A DNA stretch of 64,000 nt from Athripsodes cinereus (lineage: Eukaryota > Arthropoda > Insecta > Trichoptera > Leptoceridae), in NCBI GenBank assembly GCA_947579605.1, contig OX388321.1, forward strand, positions 25,287,614 to 25,351,613. The letters are read 5' to 3'. Numbering within the stretch: position 1 is the first letter of the stretch; every line of letters begins with the position of its first letter. The notes under the pieces were generated by a model. The model had not been told where the DNA came from. It did not search any database and saw only the letters and a program-made list of their open reading frames with translations. This document shows positions 10,741-21,825 of this stretch, in pieces. A program made the translations under genes and the position numbers.

Positions 10741-12149
10741 ATATAATATAACATGTATCTATTCAGATGATTACACCCTAATTTGTGGGATATGTTGTGA
10801 TGGTATTAATGAATTCAACCGTTTATATTTTGCGTAGTAACTTCAATACAACAAACACCAAGCAATAAATTGTGAAATATTTAAAGATTCTTTCGTTTTC
10901 AGCACGATTTTGTGAATTGAATAAAGAATAATATAATTTGATGTTGTTAATCATAAAAACTTCAAGTGTATCTGACAGTGAGAGAAAACCAATCTTCCTT
11001 TCTGACGAAGAATATAATATTTCAATATAGGTACATAATTTTGTAAAAGTACCTTTACAAAATACCACGCAGTTTGCTAAAAGCCTACTTTTTTGCAAGA
11101 ACATTATTGAAAATGATTGTATTAGGCATGAAGCCATTTATACATATACATAAAATGTATGATGAATCACAATGTATAATCTGTTGAGCTTTTATATATC
11201 CACATCCTTTCAGAGAGGTGAACACTTTTAAAAGGGAATTTGTCACTCCAATTCAACTTATTAACGTCTCACCCTTCCTGAATCTCTTAATAAGAGGGCT
11301 CAACACCTCTTCTTTGTGATTTCATGCAAACGAATTAGCAAAATTACTACCATTTTATTTTTAATATATTTTAAATTCTGGATAACATTTATATTATTTT
11401 TTATATTTATATAATATTTTGAACATTTTTAAATGTGATTTTATCATTTTAGTTTTATTTTGCTGCGAGAAATATAGTGAAAATAATTTTTGAAGATTAC
11501 CGTCGCAATGATGATACCTCGAGTGGTGCTATTTTAAATAAATTATCCTTAATAATACAAGAGTGTTAATAAAATTTTAAAACCAAGATTTATCTTAAAA
11601 TATCATGAATTTTATAATACACCTTGAGTTATTTATTTACAACCCTTGGATTTTCTTAATTATTATGACAAAGTGCATACACATTAAAAATAAATTTCAT
11701 CATCAAAAAAATCATAAAAAATGTTTATAATTCAACCATTTGTTTTATTTATATAATAATATGGTATGTTGTTCACCGTGCATACTACATATATAACGTT
11801 ATTATGTGCAATAATCAAGAATATAGCGAGTTTCACAAATTTTAAGATTCAGAAGGCCCACGGCGTGCCTAGTTGCCGGATGTGAGACTGTACTCGCTCA
11901 ATTTTTGAATTAGGAAATAAATAAATTCAATTTATAGAATAAATACAACTTAAATTTTATTTATATGTGATAACATACTATTGTTTTATACCCATGAATA
12001 TTTTTGCATATAAAGTTTTGGTTTATATTTATTAATAAAGCTATTTTATTAATTATTTGAATAATTTTCTCTGCGCCTACTAAAAATTGTTGCCTAAAAC
12101 CACTAGAGCTAAATTTAATTTGTACCTTAGGTAAGAACGGCTGTTAAAC
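10741..12149. other. No recognised feature
   Basis: AT-rich. A 104-codon frame on the minus strand at 10823-11137 has no recognisable domain and ordinary AT-rich composition; I do not call it a gene. Confidence 0.4.
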
Positions 12150-12235
12150 ATTTATTGACACCGAGAAGACGACTTACGTATTTTTTTACATGCAGTTTAA
12201 CCGCTGGCTTCTTCACTTGTGGAATATTCCGAGAT
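12150..12235 (+). repeat. D repeat, decayed 3' half
   Basis: ACATGCAGTTTAACCGCTGG, CTTCTTCACTTGTGG and AATATTCCG match the D 3' half (ATGCAGTTAGTCCGCTGG, CTACCCCACTTGTGG, AATATGCCG). The TAG tail is lost. Confidence 0.5.
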
Positions 12236-12437
12236 AGTTCCTATGAGTGAATCAAAGAGTATGATTTAATTATAATTTGAGGGGTTATAAGGTTCACCAT
12301 TTAATATGAATGCTTTCAACTCATAAAAACTAATGAAGTTTCAACTTTCCTCAAATTGAGTGTTAGAAAAATTTACTCCTTAATATATGCAACCACTATA
12401 ACACTGTATGATACTAATAGGTAGGTACATTACTTTT

Positions 12438-12632
12438 TATGGCGCCACGCACCGGTTCTCAGTATTCAGACCATCGCAAGGACGCAAATAAAACAGTTCA
12501 GTCTTCAATTTTCTACTAGAGGTGATTATTGGCTAGTGCTACTTTAGTAAAGCTGGCATTCAATTCCATAGAACAGGTCCAGCAATACCAAAAGTCCTCG
12601 CGAAAAAAAATAACTGGCTTTCTTAGGTTCGG
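12438..12632 (-). mobile_element. F-family CR1-like 3'-end fragment
   Basis: Aligned with the better copy at 20511-20834, it shares GGCGCC, the block around CTTCAATTTTCTACTAGAGG, ATTCCATAGAACAGGTCCAG and CCAAAAGTCCTCGCGAAA. On the minus strand it corresponds to the C-terminus of the F reverse transcriptase (the region near AFGVxGPxMWNxL). The frame is broken. Confidence 0.65.
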
Positions 12633-12941
12633 GATATTGGTAGGTACTTTATTCGTGGCCAATATCTGCTTAATTGTTCTATAGAAAGGATTTATTTATT
12701 GGGCATTTTGTTGCCTTTTGGGAACTTAATTGGGTAGGTACATATATTGCAAAGTTATATAATATATAGTTATATTCGCATGTAAATACCTTTGCTCTGT
12801 ATTATATAATAATACGACTGATTTGTCATGTGTCCTGTGATTGTTAATGTAGGTAGATATAAAAAATTAAAAAAAATATAGAAACCATCAGACCCGTTGC
12901 AATATCCATATAAACTTCTAGGTCGTTTTATATGCAATTTT

Positions 12942-13101
12942 TATGTAATTTGAAACCAGTGTTTCTTTCTACTATAGATTATTGATTCCGAGAGAGACGT
13001 CTTTTGACTTATCAGGTCATTATCAATCGATTGACGGAAAGACGTCTCTCTCGGAATCAATAATCTATAGTAGAAAGAAACACTTGTTTCCAATTACATA
13101 A
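12942..13101. repeat. HH fold-back repeat, near-perfect arms
   Basis: The left arm (about 12942-13002) and right arm (about 13041-13101) are reverse complements: TCTACTATAGATTATTGATT and CGAGAGAGACGTC face GACGTCTCTCTCG and AATCAATAATCTATAGTAGA. On the minus strand 12998-13027 reads TTGATAAT, GAC, CTGATAA, GTC, AAAAGACGTC, the hammerhead-like layout with a GAC/GTC stem. The other arm lacks that stem-loop. To the right, a conserved flank (GTAGTAGAGTTCCATAA on the minus strand) matches the copy at 34055. Confidence 0.8.
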
Positions 13102-13894
13102 TTATGGAACTCTACTACGTGTGCACCGACACAATTAATAAATATGCGATTTCGTTATCTCTTGCAAGTGAGAAATTACTGCAGTATAATCATTACATAA
13201 GATAATAAACATTCCCTCTTCCGCAAGATTTAACATAATATTAAAAATACATTCTACATACATAAATAGAGAGCATTCAAAAATAGATACCTTGCAAAGG
13301 ATAAGTCATATTTTTGATTAAAATACTGTTTAAAAATATAAAGCAAATAAAAAATAGTTGTGGTATTGTTTATGTGTTTTTCTTCATAATTTCATTTGTA
13401 AAAAGTGTATCAAGAGTCCATACATCGTAGGTAGATATTTCTTCGAAAGTATTCGCTGTTGAAATAGAATTTCAACATATCGTATTCTGGAAATCTGAGA
13501 TTAGTTTTATGATAATCCTCATTCCTTATACTTGTATTCAAGATACGTTGTTGACTATATAACATCGCCCACGCCGAGCCAAGCGTAACTATAATACTGT
13601 CAGCTTTGTATAGAGTGGATATCCGGAATCCGGTTGGATTGTATTACTTAGCCGAATAGGCATTTATAGAACGTATTTGATGTAAGAAATTCCGATATAT
13701 CAAAAATTATATGAAATCTATTTTCATGATGTATCTATTCAGTTAAACGATTGTAATACAAACATATTGATGTACGATTTGTAAAAACCAAAATATATTT
13801 CTAATTTATAAATTCACAAGACATTCTTGTAAACAAATAATTATTTTTGGTGTGTAGTATTTTAATATAAGTTATTATTATTTTGTGGTGACAG
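13102..13894. other. No recognised feature
   Basis: AT-rich, no supported frame or repeat. Confidence 0.4.
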
Positions 13895-13960
13895 GTTACA
13901 AAAATCTCATGATAGAGATGCCTGGAGACATTTGGTGGAGGCTTATACTCAGCAGTTCAA
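13895..13960 (+). other. Exon-like segment or RTE C-terminal scrap
   Basis: A 66-nt segment lies between TTGTGGTGACAG (acceptor-like) and GTAAGTTATA (a very good donor match). One frame reads LQKSHDRDAWRHLVEAYTQQ, which resembles the last residues of RTE-type proteins (compare AQDRKAWRSIVSEA in RTE-B) and would end at the TAA inside GTAAGT. Another frame is also open. So it is either a tiny non-LTR 3' end or a short host exon; the residues favour the first, the splice sites the second. Confidence 0.35.
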
Positions 13961-14999
13961 GTAAGTTATATTATTTTGTGACTATGTATACTCATTTTTT
14001 TATATCCAAGACTAATTTTTAGAGTTCTTGAAATTCAAAATGAATGAATAAAGCACCTATTTTTTTTATTTTTGTTTACTACTATAAAACAAAACAGAAA
14101 GTTTTTATTTGCTCACTAATCATAAAAAAAAATATTGTTCTATCTTACTGCTCACGGATTTACATGAATCGAATGACGTAAACATGCTATGACATTAATT
14201 AAATTAATATTAGACCACTAAATTGCTTTCTATTCGGTCTAGAATCTCATCTGATATCCATTATCTGTTATCCGTTTTATCAACAGAATAGAACATAATT
14301 ATTAAGTATAATGTACTACACACAAACCAAATACAATTTTGTATGAAAATGAAATGATTAGGTACTTATCTAGGAATATATGTAGGTATTTATGTTTATT
14401 TCATTTCTTGGTCTACTTGTCAAAGTGTCATGTTTGTATAGGATCTTTCACTTATCTCCTGTGGAAAAGAGAGAATATATTATTATTTCATTCAAAACGG
14501 TAATATCTAGTAATATAAGTTCACACAAGATAAGGGTTCTGTGTTACGTACGAGTACCTACCTACGTGAAAAAATTCATTTCAATTCTTTCTGAATGTAG
14601 GTACCCTGTAATTATTATGTAAAAGCCTTATTTGTAAACATATGTAGGTAAACATGGCTCGTATAAAATCTAAATTTATTTCAAAACCTGAGTATTTAGT
14701 AGTAGTATAGTATGTTGGTATATTATAATGCTTTGTTTCAGTTTTCATAAATATTTGGCCGTACCTATTCAAAGCATGATAAAATATTTTTTTATCAATA
14801 AATTTATGGTGGAGTTCTTGAAAGAGAAAAAAAAACTCTTTCCTGTGAAATTACGTTTGATTTAAAAATGTAAGAGATCGAAAAATATCACGTATTAGAT
14901 GAAGTATGCTATCTATTTTGAGTATTTTATTGTATGACAAAGAGAGCGCTAATTTTAGGCTCATTCATTATATATATCACTAAAATTTATACGTTATCA
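13961..14999. other. No recognised feature
   Basis: AT-rich, only short random frames. Confidence 0.4.
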
Positions 15000-15168
15000 A
15001 ATAAAATAAAATAGATATTTATTATTTTTGTTTTATGTTACTATTGAGTAAGACTAACGCACGACCGGTTTTGCGAACTCGGAGTCCGCGAAACCGGTCA
15101 TGCGTTAGTCTTACTCAATAGTAACATAAAACAAAAATATTAAATAATTATCTATTTTATTTTATTTC
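15000..15168. mobile_element. 169-bp MITE-like element with near-perfect arms
   Basis: The whole segment folds on itself. AATAAAATAAAATAGAT at the left end faces ATCTATTTTATTTTATT at the right end, TTTTGTTTTATGTTACTATT and GAGTAAGACTAACGCA are mirrored exactly, and the centre is ACCGGTTTTGCG / CGCGAAACCGGT. There is no coding capacity. The arms are too well matched to be old. Confidence 0.85.
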
Positions 15169-15184
15169 ATAATTTAAAATGAAG

Positions 15185-15412
15185 TGTTACAAAGTTAATG
15201 CCGATACAATTAATGAAATATAACCAATCAGACATCTCTATTGGATAAAGTTTAATTTATCGACCGACGGTTCTTGGTGGAAGTTCATATTAATATTTTT
15301 TAAACTATATATTGTGTTTCATTCTAAAAATATTTCGATTGGAGAATCATGTTTACACATTGTTACATTATGTAAAATCTAAACGGAATAAATGAATGAG
15401 AAAGGCGTCTCA
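15185..15412 (+). repeat. Composite of HH-flank and FB2 fragments
   Basis: ATCGACCGACGGTTCTTGGT plus GGAAGTTCAT (15257-15287) is the reverse complement of 31513-31542 in the HH element there, and similarity continues to ATTGTGTTTCAT. It is flanked by FB2 pieces: CCAATCAGACATCTCTATTG (15222-15242) and GATTGGAGAATCATGTTTAC then ACATTGTTACATT (15339-15370), followed by GAAAGGCGTCTCAACGC. It looks like one mobile fragment inside another. Confidence 0.55.
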
Positions 15413-15617
15413 ACGCGTACGAATTGCCTCTAGGCTGGCAGTGATCACTTTCGGTGTCCATGTACAACGTTTACTTGCTTTAATATTTAATTCTTTTCCA
15501 GACTTTCAAGAGGTTCCGATGTCACAATCAAGCAAACGTAACTTTACGATCTTGAAAATCGGTTTGCGATTAATAAAATTGCCGCAGAAGTACAAAATAT
15601 AGCTAAGAGTTTACATA

Positions 15618-16534
15618 TATGGTGCGGCAGAAAAGTAATGAGACTGCCAACACTGCAAGCGATCTGACAATGCTGCGCTGTTATCCTTGATAGATGTATC
15701 AATATCATCCCATACCTCAGTTAGAGTTTCAACCCATTCCGTTAACTATGAGATTTTGGGACTGCTATAAGTGAAGTTGTGTTTTGGTTGTGCGTCACGG
15801 AAAATGGAACAACGGAATTTGGAGCAACATTGTGCCATTAAATTTTATGTAAAGCTTGGAGAATCGGCAAGTGTTACGTTTAAATATTTAAAACAGGTCT
15901 ATGGAGAACATTTTTTATCCTGAGCTTGAGTTTTTCGCTGGCACAATTCACTTTTGGAAGGCAGACAACATGTTCAAGATAAACACCGTTAAAAGAGGTC
16001 TTCAACTTCGAAAAACGACGAAAACATCGAACGTGTGAACACTCTTGTAAGATCAGACCGCCATTTAACATTGAATGTTGAGTGAACAATTGAAGTTGAA
16101 CAGATTAACCATTCATCAAATTTTGGCTGAACATTTGCAAATGCGAAAGGTCTGCGCCAAAATGGTGCCCAAAAACCTCAGAATTGAATAGAAGGATTTC
16201 TCAAGATTTTCGACTTCAAAAGGCATCCTTGTGGTTCTTTAGCCTCTTTTTTCAACTAACTTCAGTTTTTGTGACTGTTTTCTTTTTCTTTAACTGAAAA
16301 ATGTCTTCAAAGGACGTCATTTCGGGACTTCAACATCTAAAAGAGTGTAACGGACATGCTCAAAACCAAACTGGTTCAAGATTTCCAGCGCTGCTACCAA
16401 TAGTGGGAACAATGTCTCCATCGGTGTGTAGCTGCCCAAAGAAACTATTTTGAAGAGGATAATATTGATGTCTGATAAAAATAAATACTTTGGTAAATAA
16501 AAAATCAGTCTCATTACTTTTCTGCCGCACCGTG
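15618..16534 (+). pseudogene. mariner transposon relic, internally deleted
   Basis: The ends are inverted repeats: GGTGCGGCAGAAAAGTAATG at 15621 and its complement ending at about 16531, each next to TA (15616-15617, 16535-16536), the usual mariner target. Between them a degraded transposase is readable in pieces: MEQRNLEQHCAIKFYVKLGE from about 15804, DENIERVNTLVRSDR, ILAEHLQMRKVCAKMVPKNL, then VTDMLKTKLVQDFQ and RCYQQWEQCLHRC in shifted frames with several stops. At 917 bp it is well short of the roughly 1.3 kb of complete mariners, and the stretch holding the first two catalytic aspartates is missing. It cannot be active. Confidence 0.9.
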
Positions 16535-16536
16535 TA

Positions 16537-17029
16537 TATGCTACATTTATTTTGAAAATTGTGTGTGTTTGATTATAATTTATCAAATCCATATTCCATA
16601 CTTAACACTTTCAAAATTATCAGTAACGATAAAATGAATATTAAAAGGATACATACCTATATTACTTTAACTATTATTAAATTTTAATGCCGCTTTCCAA
16701 ATGGTTTTATAATACTACATAATCTTGTATCGTTAGTGTTCAAATTCAGTCATTTATTTTTAAACATTGAAACCCATTTATAGATTCTATTTATATAATA
16801 ACTAGTTTTGTACACAGCTTAGTTTAGGGTTTTCAATTTTAATAAATCCAAAATTTAAATTATGTACGATGCTTTGAAAAAAACATGAAGAATAAGAGTA
16901 GGTACCTACCTCAATTGCAATTTCCTTGACTTGGTGATACTATGACTATTATCCCTGTAATACAAGAGTTAAGTTTTAGTTGAATTTATATTTTTTTCTT
17001 AGAATTTAGATTCTCCTATGATTCTGTTT
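16537..17029. other. No recognised feature
   Basis: AT-rich, nothing supported. Confidence 0.4.
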
Positions 17030-17215
17030 CTTTTCGATGATATCTTTTGTTTTTTTTTGACTTGGCATTTTTTTTGTTTTTTTTTGTGACTTGGCATTTT
17101 TTGTATTTTTTTCATTTGTTTTTTCATTTTTCCTGCTGAGACCGCCTTGGCCAAAAGCTGTTATGGTCTCAGTGTAGGGTGATATTTTTAGAATATCTAA
17201 TAATAATAATATCAA
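17030..17215 (+). repeat. T-rich duplicated block and probable retroelement 3' end
   Basis: GACTTGGCATTTTTT occurs twice (17059, 17091) in a T-run context. It is followed by CTGAGACCGCCTTGGCC and GGTCTCAGTGTAGGGTGATA with a short inverted pair (CTGAGACC / GGTCTCAG), and ends at TAATAATAATAATATC (17199-17213). A simple (AAT)n end after a non-repetitive block fits the 3' end of a non-LTR element, but no coding remnant is recognisable. Confidence 0.4.
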
Positions 17216-18189
17216 TTTATATTTAAAAAATGTACATTGATTATATCCAAAAACATGCTCAACAGATTAAAGTTTGTGAAAAAACTTTTTTTTTTAAACT
17301 GTTCTGATGAAAGTGTCATAATATTTATAAAAGTTTTTAGTATAGGTAACGTATTTATATAGAAAATGTTTGTCTACAAATACGACACTTTGATACAATG
17401 TATTTAGTTAGATAATTCTGAAAATATATATTATTTTGAGAATAACAAGAAAAAAACAGCTACATAATATAATCACATAACAGCTGTAGCTATAAAGCAG
17501 CTATAACACGTTCAGTATCATTTCACTTTAGTGTCATTTATACAACGTCATTATCTCATTGATAAAATAGCAATCTATAGGCTTCTTGTGTTATCGTCTC
17601 CGTTAATCGATTACTCGTGAGTGAGCGACATTCATACAATATACTCGTATGTATATACATACACAACTTTGCATTAACTATTCAAAAGTTGATTAAATGT
17701 CGTCAACACCATGATATTTATTTTTATTTTTAATACAATTGTTATAACTTTTTACTTAATCTTATTATGATTTTAAAACAATTGTGATAAGTTTTTACTT
17801 AATCTTATAATGTATTTATGTAATTTGATTGTAATGTACATAGATTCCGATAAAAAGCTTCTATCTGTTAAATTAACATTACATAACATGCATAGATAAT
17901 TAACACATATCGAGCTGATACCAAACTCAGATAAGAATCTTGTCATATTTTCAATTTTATTTCACTTACATATGTATATTATTTGTTAACTTTTATCATG
18001 TTTAATTGAATAATGTTATGTATATATCATATTGTTTTTGGATCATGCATTCCAATTTTTTGTCGTGGTTACTCCTGTCTGTCTTGTATATAGGTATTGC
18101 TTTAATGTACTTTTTAGGTCTGTCATATATTTGAGTACATGTAAAAGACTGACGCCGTATATTGAAATAATGTAAAAAATAAAAATATG
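17216..18189. other. No recognised feature
   Basis: AT-rich. The phrase AACTTTTTACTTAATCTTAT is repeated near 17747 and 17792, a small local duplication. Confidence 0.4.
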
Positions 18190-18362
18190 GGTACTAACGG
18201 GACGACACACATATACAATGCACTAAACACATATAAATGTAACACCTAGACGCAGGGCAATTTGGAAAAGGTAATTCTTCATTTTGGCCTGGCCGAGAAT
18301 CAAACTTGGGACTTCGTAACTCAAAGGCAAAAGCGTTACCTCTGCGCCTCACTGGTCAATAT
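18190..18362 (-). repeat. tRNA-like SINE fragment
   Basis: On the minus strand from 18355: GTGAGGCGCAGAGGTAACGC resembles a tRNA 5' region with an A box, then TTTTGCCTTTGAGTTACGAA (anticodon-arm-like), then AAGTTTGATTCTCGG as the B box. The downstream part ends near GTCGTCCCGTTAGTACCC. GGGTACTAACGCGACGA also appears at 23478, so the family has other pieces here. Not a functional tRNA: the acceptor stem does not pair. Confidence 0.6.
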
Positions 18363-18717
18363 TAAGTACGTTGTTTTTTTTGTAATGTAGGGGGGTCTTT
18401 TAGCGATATTTAAAATATGTGATTCCGAAGGTCCTCTGTATTTATTCCCGAAGCTCACGTTTTTTTAGTACTGGGGATCTTTTTTTAGTTCTCTGGTATT
18501 AACTGGAATAATGACCTGTTAATTGATTAGTAAAATATAACGACTTGATAAGCAATGAAGTTAATAAAAGTTTCGAAAATGTTTTCACTATTAACTGAGG
18601 TAAGTTTTCGATTAACGGCGTGCAGCTCTGGGAAAATGTATATAGAAAATTATTGATACAATACTCAAGTTGACATAAATAAGTAAAACGACTGTTGTCT
18701 GAGTCGAAAAAATAAAA

Positions 18718-18822
18718 CAGGTGTTTTATTCTACTAAAGATTTTATTTTGTGAGAGAGACGTCTTTCGTCTTATGAGGACATTGTCAATCTGATCTTTCG
18801 TCTTATGAGGACATTGTTGTCT
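18718..18822 (-). repeat. HH repeat with the hammerhead-like motif in tandem
   Basis: On the minus strand there are two direct copies. The first (18791-18820) reads ACAAT, GTC, CTCATAA, GAC, GAAAGATC; the second (18755-18790) reads TTGACAAT, GTC, CTCATAA, GAC, GAAAGACGTCTCTCTC. The stem is GTC/GAC, the reverse of the GAC/GTC in the copy at 12998. The distal flank GTAGAATAAAACACCTG matches 34207-34221. Confidence 0.75.
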
Positions 18823-18824
18823 GA

Positions 18825-19188
18825 GTATTGCCATCAGTAATAGTCAGCACGTGTTTCAGTTTCAATAAAGATAGACGATTCTTTTATATAGTATGGTAAG
18901 GACATTTTTTTTTTCACTCAGCTGTTTAGAAAAAATATTCCAAATTGTTTGCTTTCGTAAAAGATAAGGACGATGTTAGTTATTTTTATTCATTTGATAG
19001 TTTAGTTGGTTGGAAGATATCGTGAAATTGTATGACTGATACTTGATAATTATTGGTGTTATGAATTAAGTACAGTAAAAATAAAAAATAAAAATTCTAT
19101 GAGTGGACACTTTAATTTATTCTTATTAAAATATGTGCCTATTTCTATCGGTCTATCTATTTATGCAATCACAGTTTTTTTTGCAAGT
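18825..19188. other. No recognised feature
   Basis: AT-rich, nothing supported. Confidence 0.35.
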
Positions 19189-19199
19189 AAGATAGTTAT

Positions 19200-19279
19200 A
19201 AAAAGGTCTGTTTGGCGTTTCGTTATCTCTGCCTACCCCACTTTGGACACGGCGTGAAGGTAGAGTATAGTATAGATGG
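19200..19279 (+). mobile_element. RTE-A 3'-end fragment, 80 bp, with 11-bp target duplication
   Basis: TTTGGCGTTTCGTTATCTCT, GCCTACCCCACTTTGGACAC and GGCGTGAAGG match the RTE-A coding end and stop at 48785-48830 (TATGGCGTTCCGTTCTCTCT, GCCTACCCCTCCTGGGACGC, GGCGTGAGGG). A GTATAGTATAGATGG tail follows. AAGATAGTTAT at 19189-19199 and 19280-19290 is the target duplication. This is among the shortest retroposed fragments one can still prove. Confidence 0.85.
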
Positions 19280-19290
19280 AAGATAGTTAT

Positions 19291-20436
19291 TAAATTTGCT
19301 ACATGGGATGATCGTGGAAGTTGTCCTCTTTGGGTAAAAAATGATGTATTCAAAATGGGTAGCATATTCTTTATTTCAATCGAAACTGAAGACGTCGCTC
19401 TTCCAATAGAGCTTTTCGTGCCCTCATCATCAATCATCCATTATCATAATTGCTTTCTAAAGTTCCTCTCCTTACTGTCTTTCCTCTCTTTACTTCTTGA
19501 TGCACTTTTTAGTTTTATTTATCCATTGCGAAGCACACTGGATTAATAATATAATAATTCTCGTTGTGTGTATGAAATCTAATATATAAAATAAATAAAT
19601 ATTTTATTTAATCAATCAATATCAATGTACAAATATTGAGAAAAATTTTCACCAATATGGCTACAATTAAGTTGAAACAAGCTCACTAGGTTGCCCTGTA
19701 TCGAGGCGTGTCGCGTATAATATATTTATGTATGTAATCATATTTAATTTTGTTAAATTTTATTGGTTTCTGACTAACGTAATATCGTTATCTTTTATCA
19801 TAAATGTATTGTAAATCTATTTTCAAAATATTTGTAGGTTAATAAAAAAAATGTAAAAAGTGATATTTTACGAAAAAAATTACCAAAGAATGAATTTATT
19901 TTCTATCCACTTATCATTTCTTTCAGTTAAGATATTTAAAACAATGTTTAAAAGAACAAAACAGAAATACTAATTTGATTCAAATGAGCAATACTCTACG
20001 TGAAATTATTAAAAATGCTTAGAAAAATGTTAATGTAACTTATATTATTAATTTCATACGTTGAAATTTAGAATGTTAAAAAAATCACATTTAGTACATT
20101 TTACTGTTTCGTTTAAATTATAAAATTTAATGAACTCATAACAACATGATTAATTATTCTAACTAATAATAAGCCAGACATCTGTATTGCCAATCTATGT
20201 TTTATACAAACTTTATAGCAGTGGGTATTTAATAATTAATAATTTGGTTGTTATATCGCTGATATTACATATCGTCTTTGCATATTCAAAAAGAGGTATT
20301 TGTGAACATTTTTATTTAGGTATACTCTTTAAAAAAAAACTGTTCACTAGGGCATTAAAATTGCTGTTTGATATTTTTATTAGCATGTGATATTATTCTT
20401 TAAGTACTGAATTTTAATACTTGATTCTAAAAATCA
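19291..20436. other. No recognised feature
   Basis: Frames of 63-94 codons at 19153-19546 overlap the RTE-A fragment or are random. The remainder is AT-rich. Confidence 0.4.
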
Positions 20437-20444
20437 CATTATAA

Positions 20445-20844
20445 AATGGTTAAGATGATGATGATGATTTTGGATGATTTTATTTTATTTATGACGCCGT
20501 TTTACAGTCTCTAGACCGTCTCAAGGGCGCCAGTGAAGAGTTTAGTTTTTAATTTGCCTCTGAAGCTAGTGACCGTCTGACCATCTCTCAGCAGCACCAG
20601 TAGGCGATTCCACATAACTGGTCCTACAACACCAAAGGCCCTCTCGTAAAAGTTGGACTTACCGGCTCTATTGGGTTCAGTAAGTCTATTCACGGCCAGT
20701 TCCATAGAGCGCAGAGGCCTTCTAGTGGTCGAGTCAAGGGGACAAAGCTCTGTGAGGCACGATGGTGCCATTTTGTTAATAGCCTTGTAGACCAAAAGGC
20801 ACACCTTAAATGTCACCCTTTCCTCGACCCTCAACCAGTGTATT
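20445..20844 (-). pseudogene. F-family CR1-like 3' end: reverse transcriptase C-terminus plus 3' UTR
   Basis: The minus-strand frame 20834-20511 encodes the last 107 residues: VEERVTFKVCLLVYKAIN, MAPSCLTELCPL, FYERAFGVVGPVMWNRL and FRGKLKTKLF. This is the characteristic region C-terminal to the reverse transcriptase in CR1-type proteins. A 3' UTR with ACGGCGTCATAAATAAAAT and an (ATC)n tail follows. CATTATAA at 20437-20444 and 20845-20852 may be an 8-bp target duplication. The copy is 5'-truncated but its remaining frame is open. Confidence 0.85.
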
Positions 20845-21407
20845 CATTATAAGCAGTTTATTCTGGGAATGTCAAAACATTTATAAATTCACATACCCCT
20901 TGTTGAATAAGCAACGACGATATAATTATTTGAAAGTAAATTGATTATGTATGTATGTATGTTTGTATGTTGATACACAATTTGTTTGATTAGGATTTAT
21001 GACCGCTGTTCAGTAATCAATTATTATCAACTGAAATATAATTTGAATAATCACACACCCACATGCTATGTACACAAATTAGCATTATGTTATTTATTAA
21101 ATTGAACGAATATAAAAGCATTTCAATTTAATAAAATACATACCTACATCGTATTTATATTTTGAGAATATGTATGTAACACCAAGTATACCGATTGTAT
21201 TTTTATTTTATGATGAAAGACGATTCGTATATTCGTAAGTAATTATTCTACTGACTACTCTACTATTTGTGTTATGGTGCATATTTGTTAGGTATTTTTT
21301 TTATTGTTATATTGTTATTATTATTAACAAACAAATCATATTCTGGCTTTGTCAAAATAATTTATTTCTATCAGTGCAAATCTAATATATAAAATATAGA
21401 ATTTTTA

Positions 21408-21716
21408 TTAACAGTTATAGTTAGAAAGGCTATAACTGACCAATAGCAAACCAAAATCCTCTGCAACACCAATCAGAAACCTCGATAGGAGAACCATGTC
21501 TACACAATGCAATATTGTGTAAAATCTAATCGGAAGAAGTGAGAAAGGTGTCCCAATGCTTATGATGTATTGTGTAGACATGGTTCTCCAATCGAGGTTT
21601 CTGATCGGTTTTGTCATCTGCACCCAAATTCGGTTAAACAATAAAAAAATAGTTAATATTCTAAACATCCTCTGCAACACTTTATATTCATAAAAATCAT
21701 GATAACTTAACCTCAA
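21408..21716. repeat. FB2 fold-back repeat
   Basis: Arms at about 21471-21508 and 21567-21609: CAGAAACCTCGATAGGAGAA and CCATGTCTACACAAT face ATTGTGTAGACATGG and TTCTCCAATCGAGGTTTCTG. It then runs into TTTTGTCATCTGC and a TTCGGTTAAACAATAAAAA end, matching 57950-58005. The phrase GAAAGGTGTCCCAATGC in the loop is shared with 15399. Confidence 0.7.
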
Positions 21717-21733
21717 TCAAAAACAATCACTTT

Positions 21734-21825
21734 TCAATGTTCTTCCCGGGAGCAAAACTCAGCTTCAGAGCTTTTAGGCAGTTGAGTCACCTTTTCTTAT
21801 ATTTTTGTTGCTCTGATCTTAAAGT
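21734..21825 (-). mobile_element. RTE-C 3'-end fragment, decayed
   Basis: CTTCCCGGGAGCAAAACTCA, GCTTCAGAGC and GCAGTTGAGTCACCTTTT correspond to CTCTCGGGAGCACAGGGCAG, CATTCAGAGC and GCCAATTGCGTCACCTCTTT at 32844-32918. It encodes the antisense of the LAQRRSEWRRLVSALCS end, now broken. Confidence 0.6.

Noticed and set aside
10823..11137. 104-codon frame on the minus strand
   Set aside because: AT-rich random-looking residues, no domain, no repeat support.
16317..16592. 91-codon minus-strand frame
   Set aside because: Runs antisense through the mariner relic and its end.
17006..17215. Lysine-rich 69-codon minus-strand frame
   Set aside because: Created by translating T-rich duplicated DNA; no independent support.
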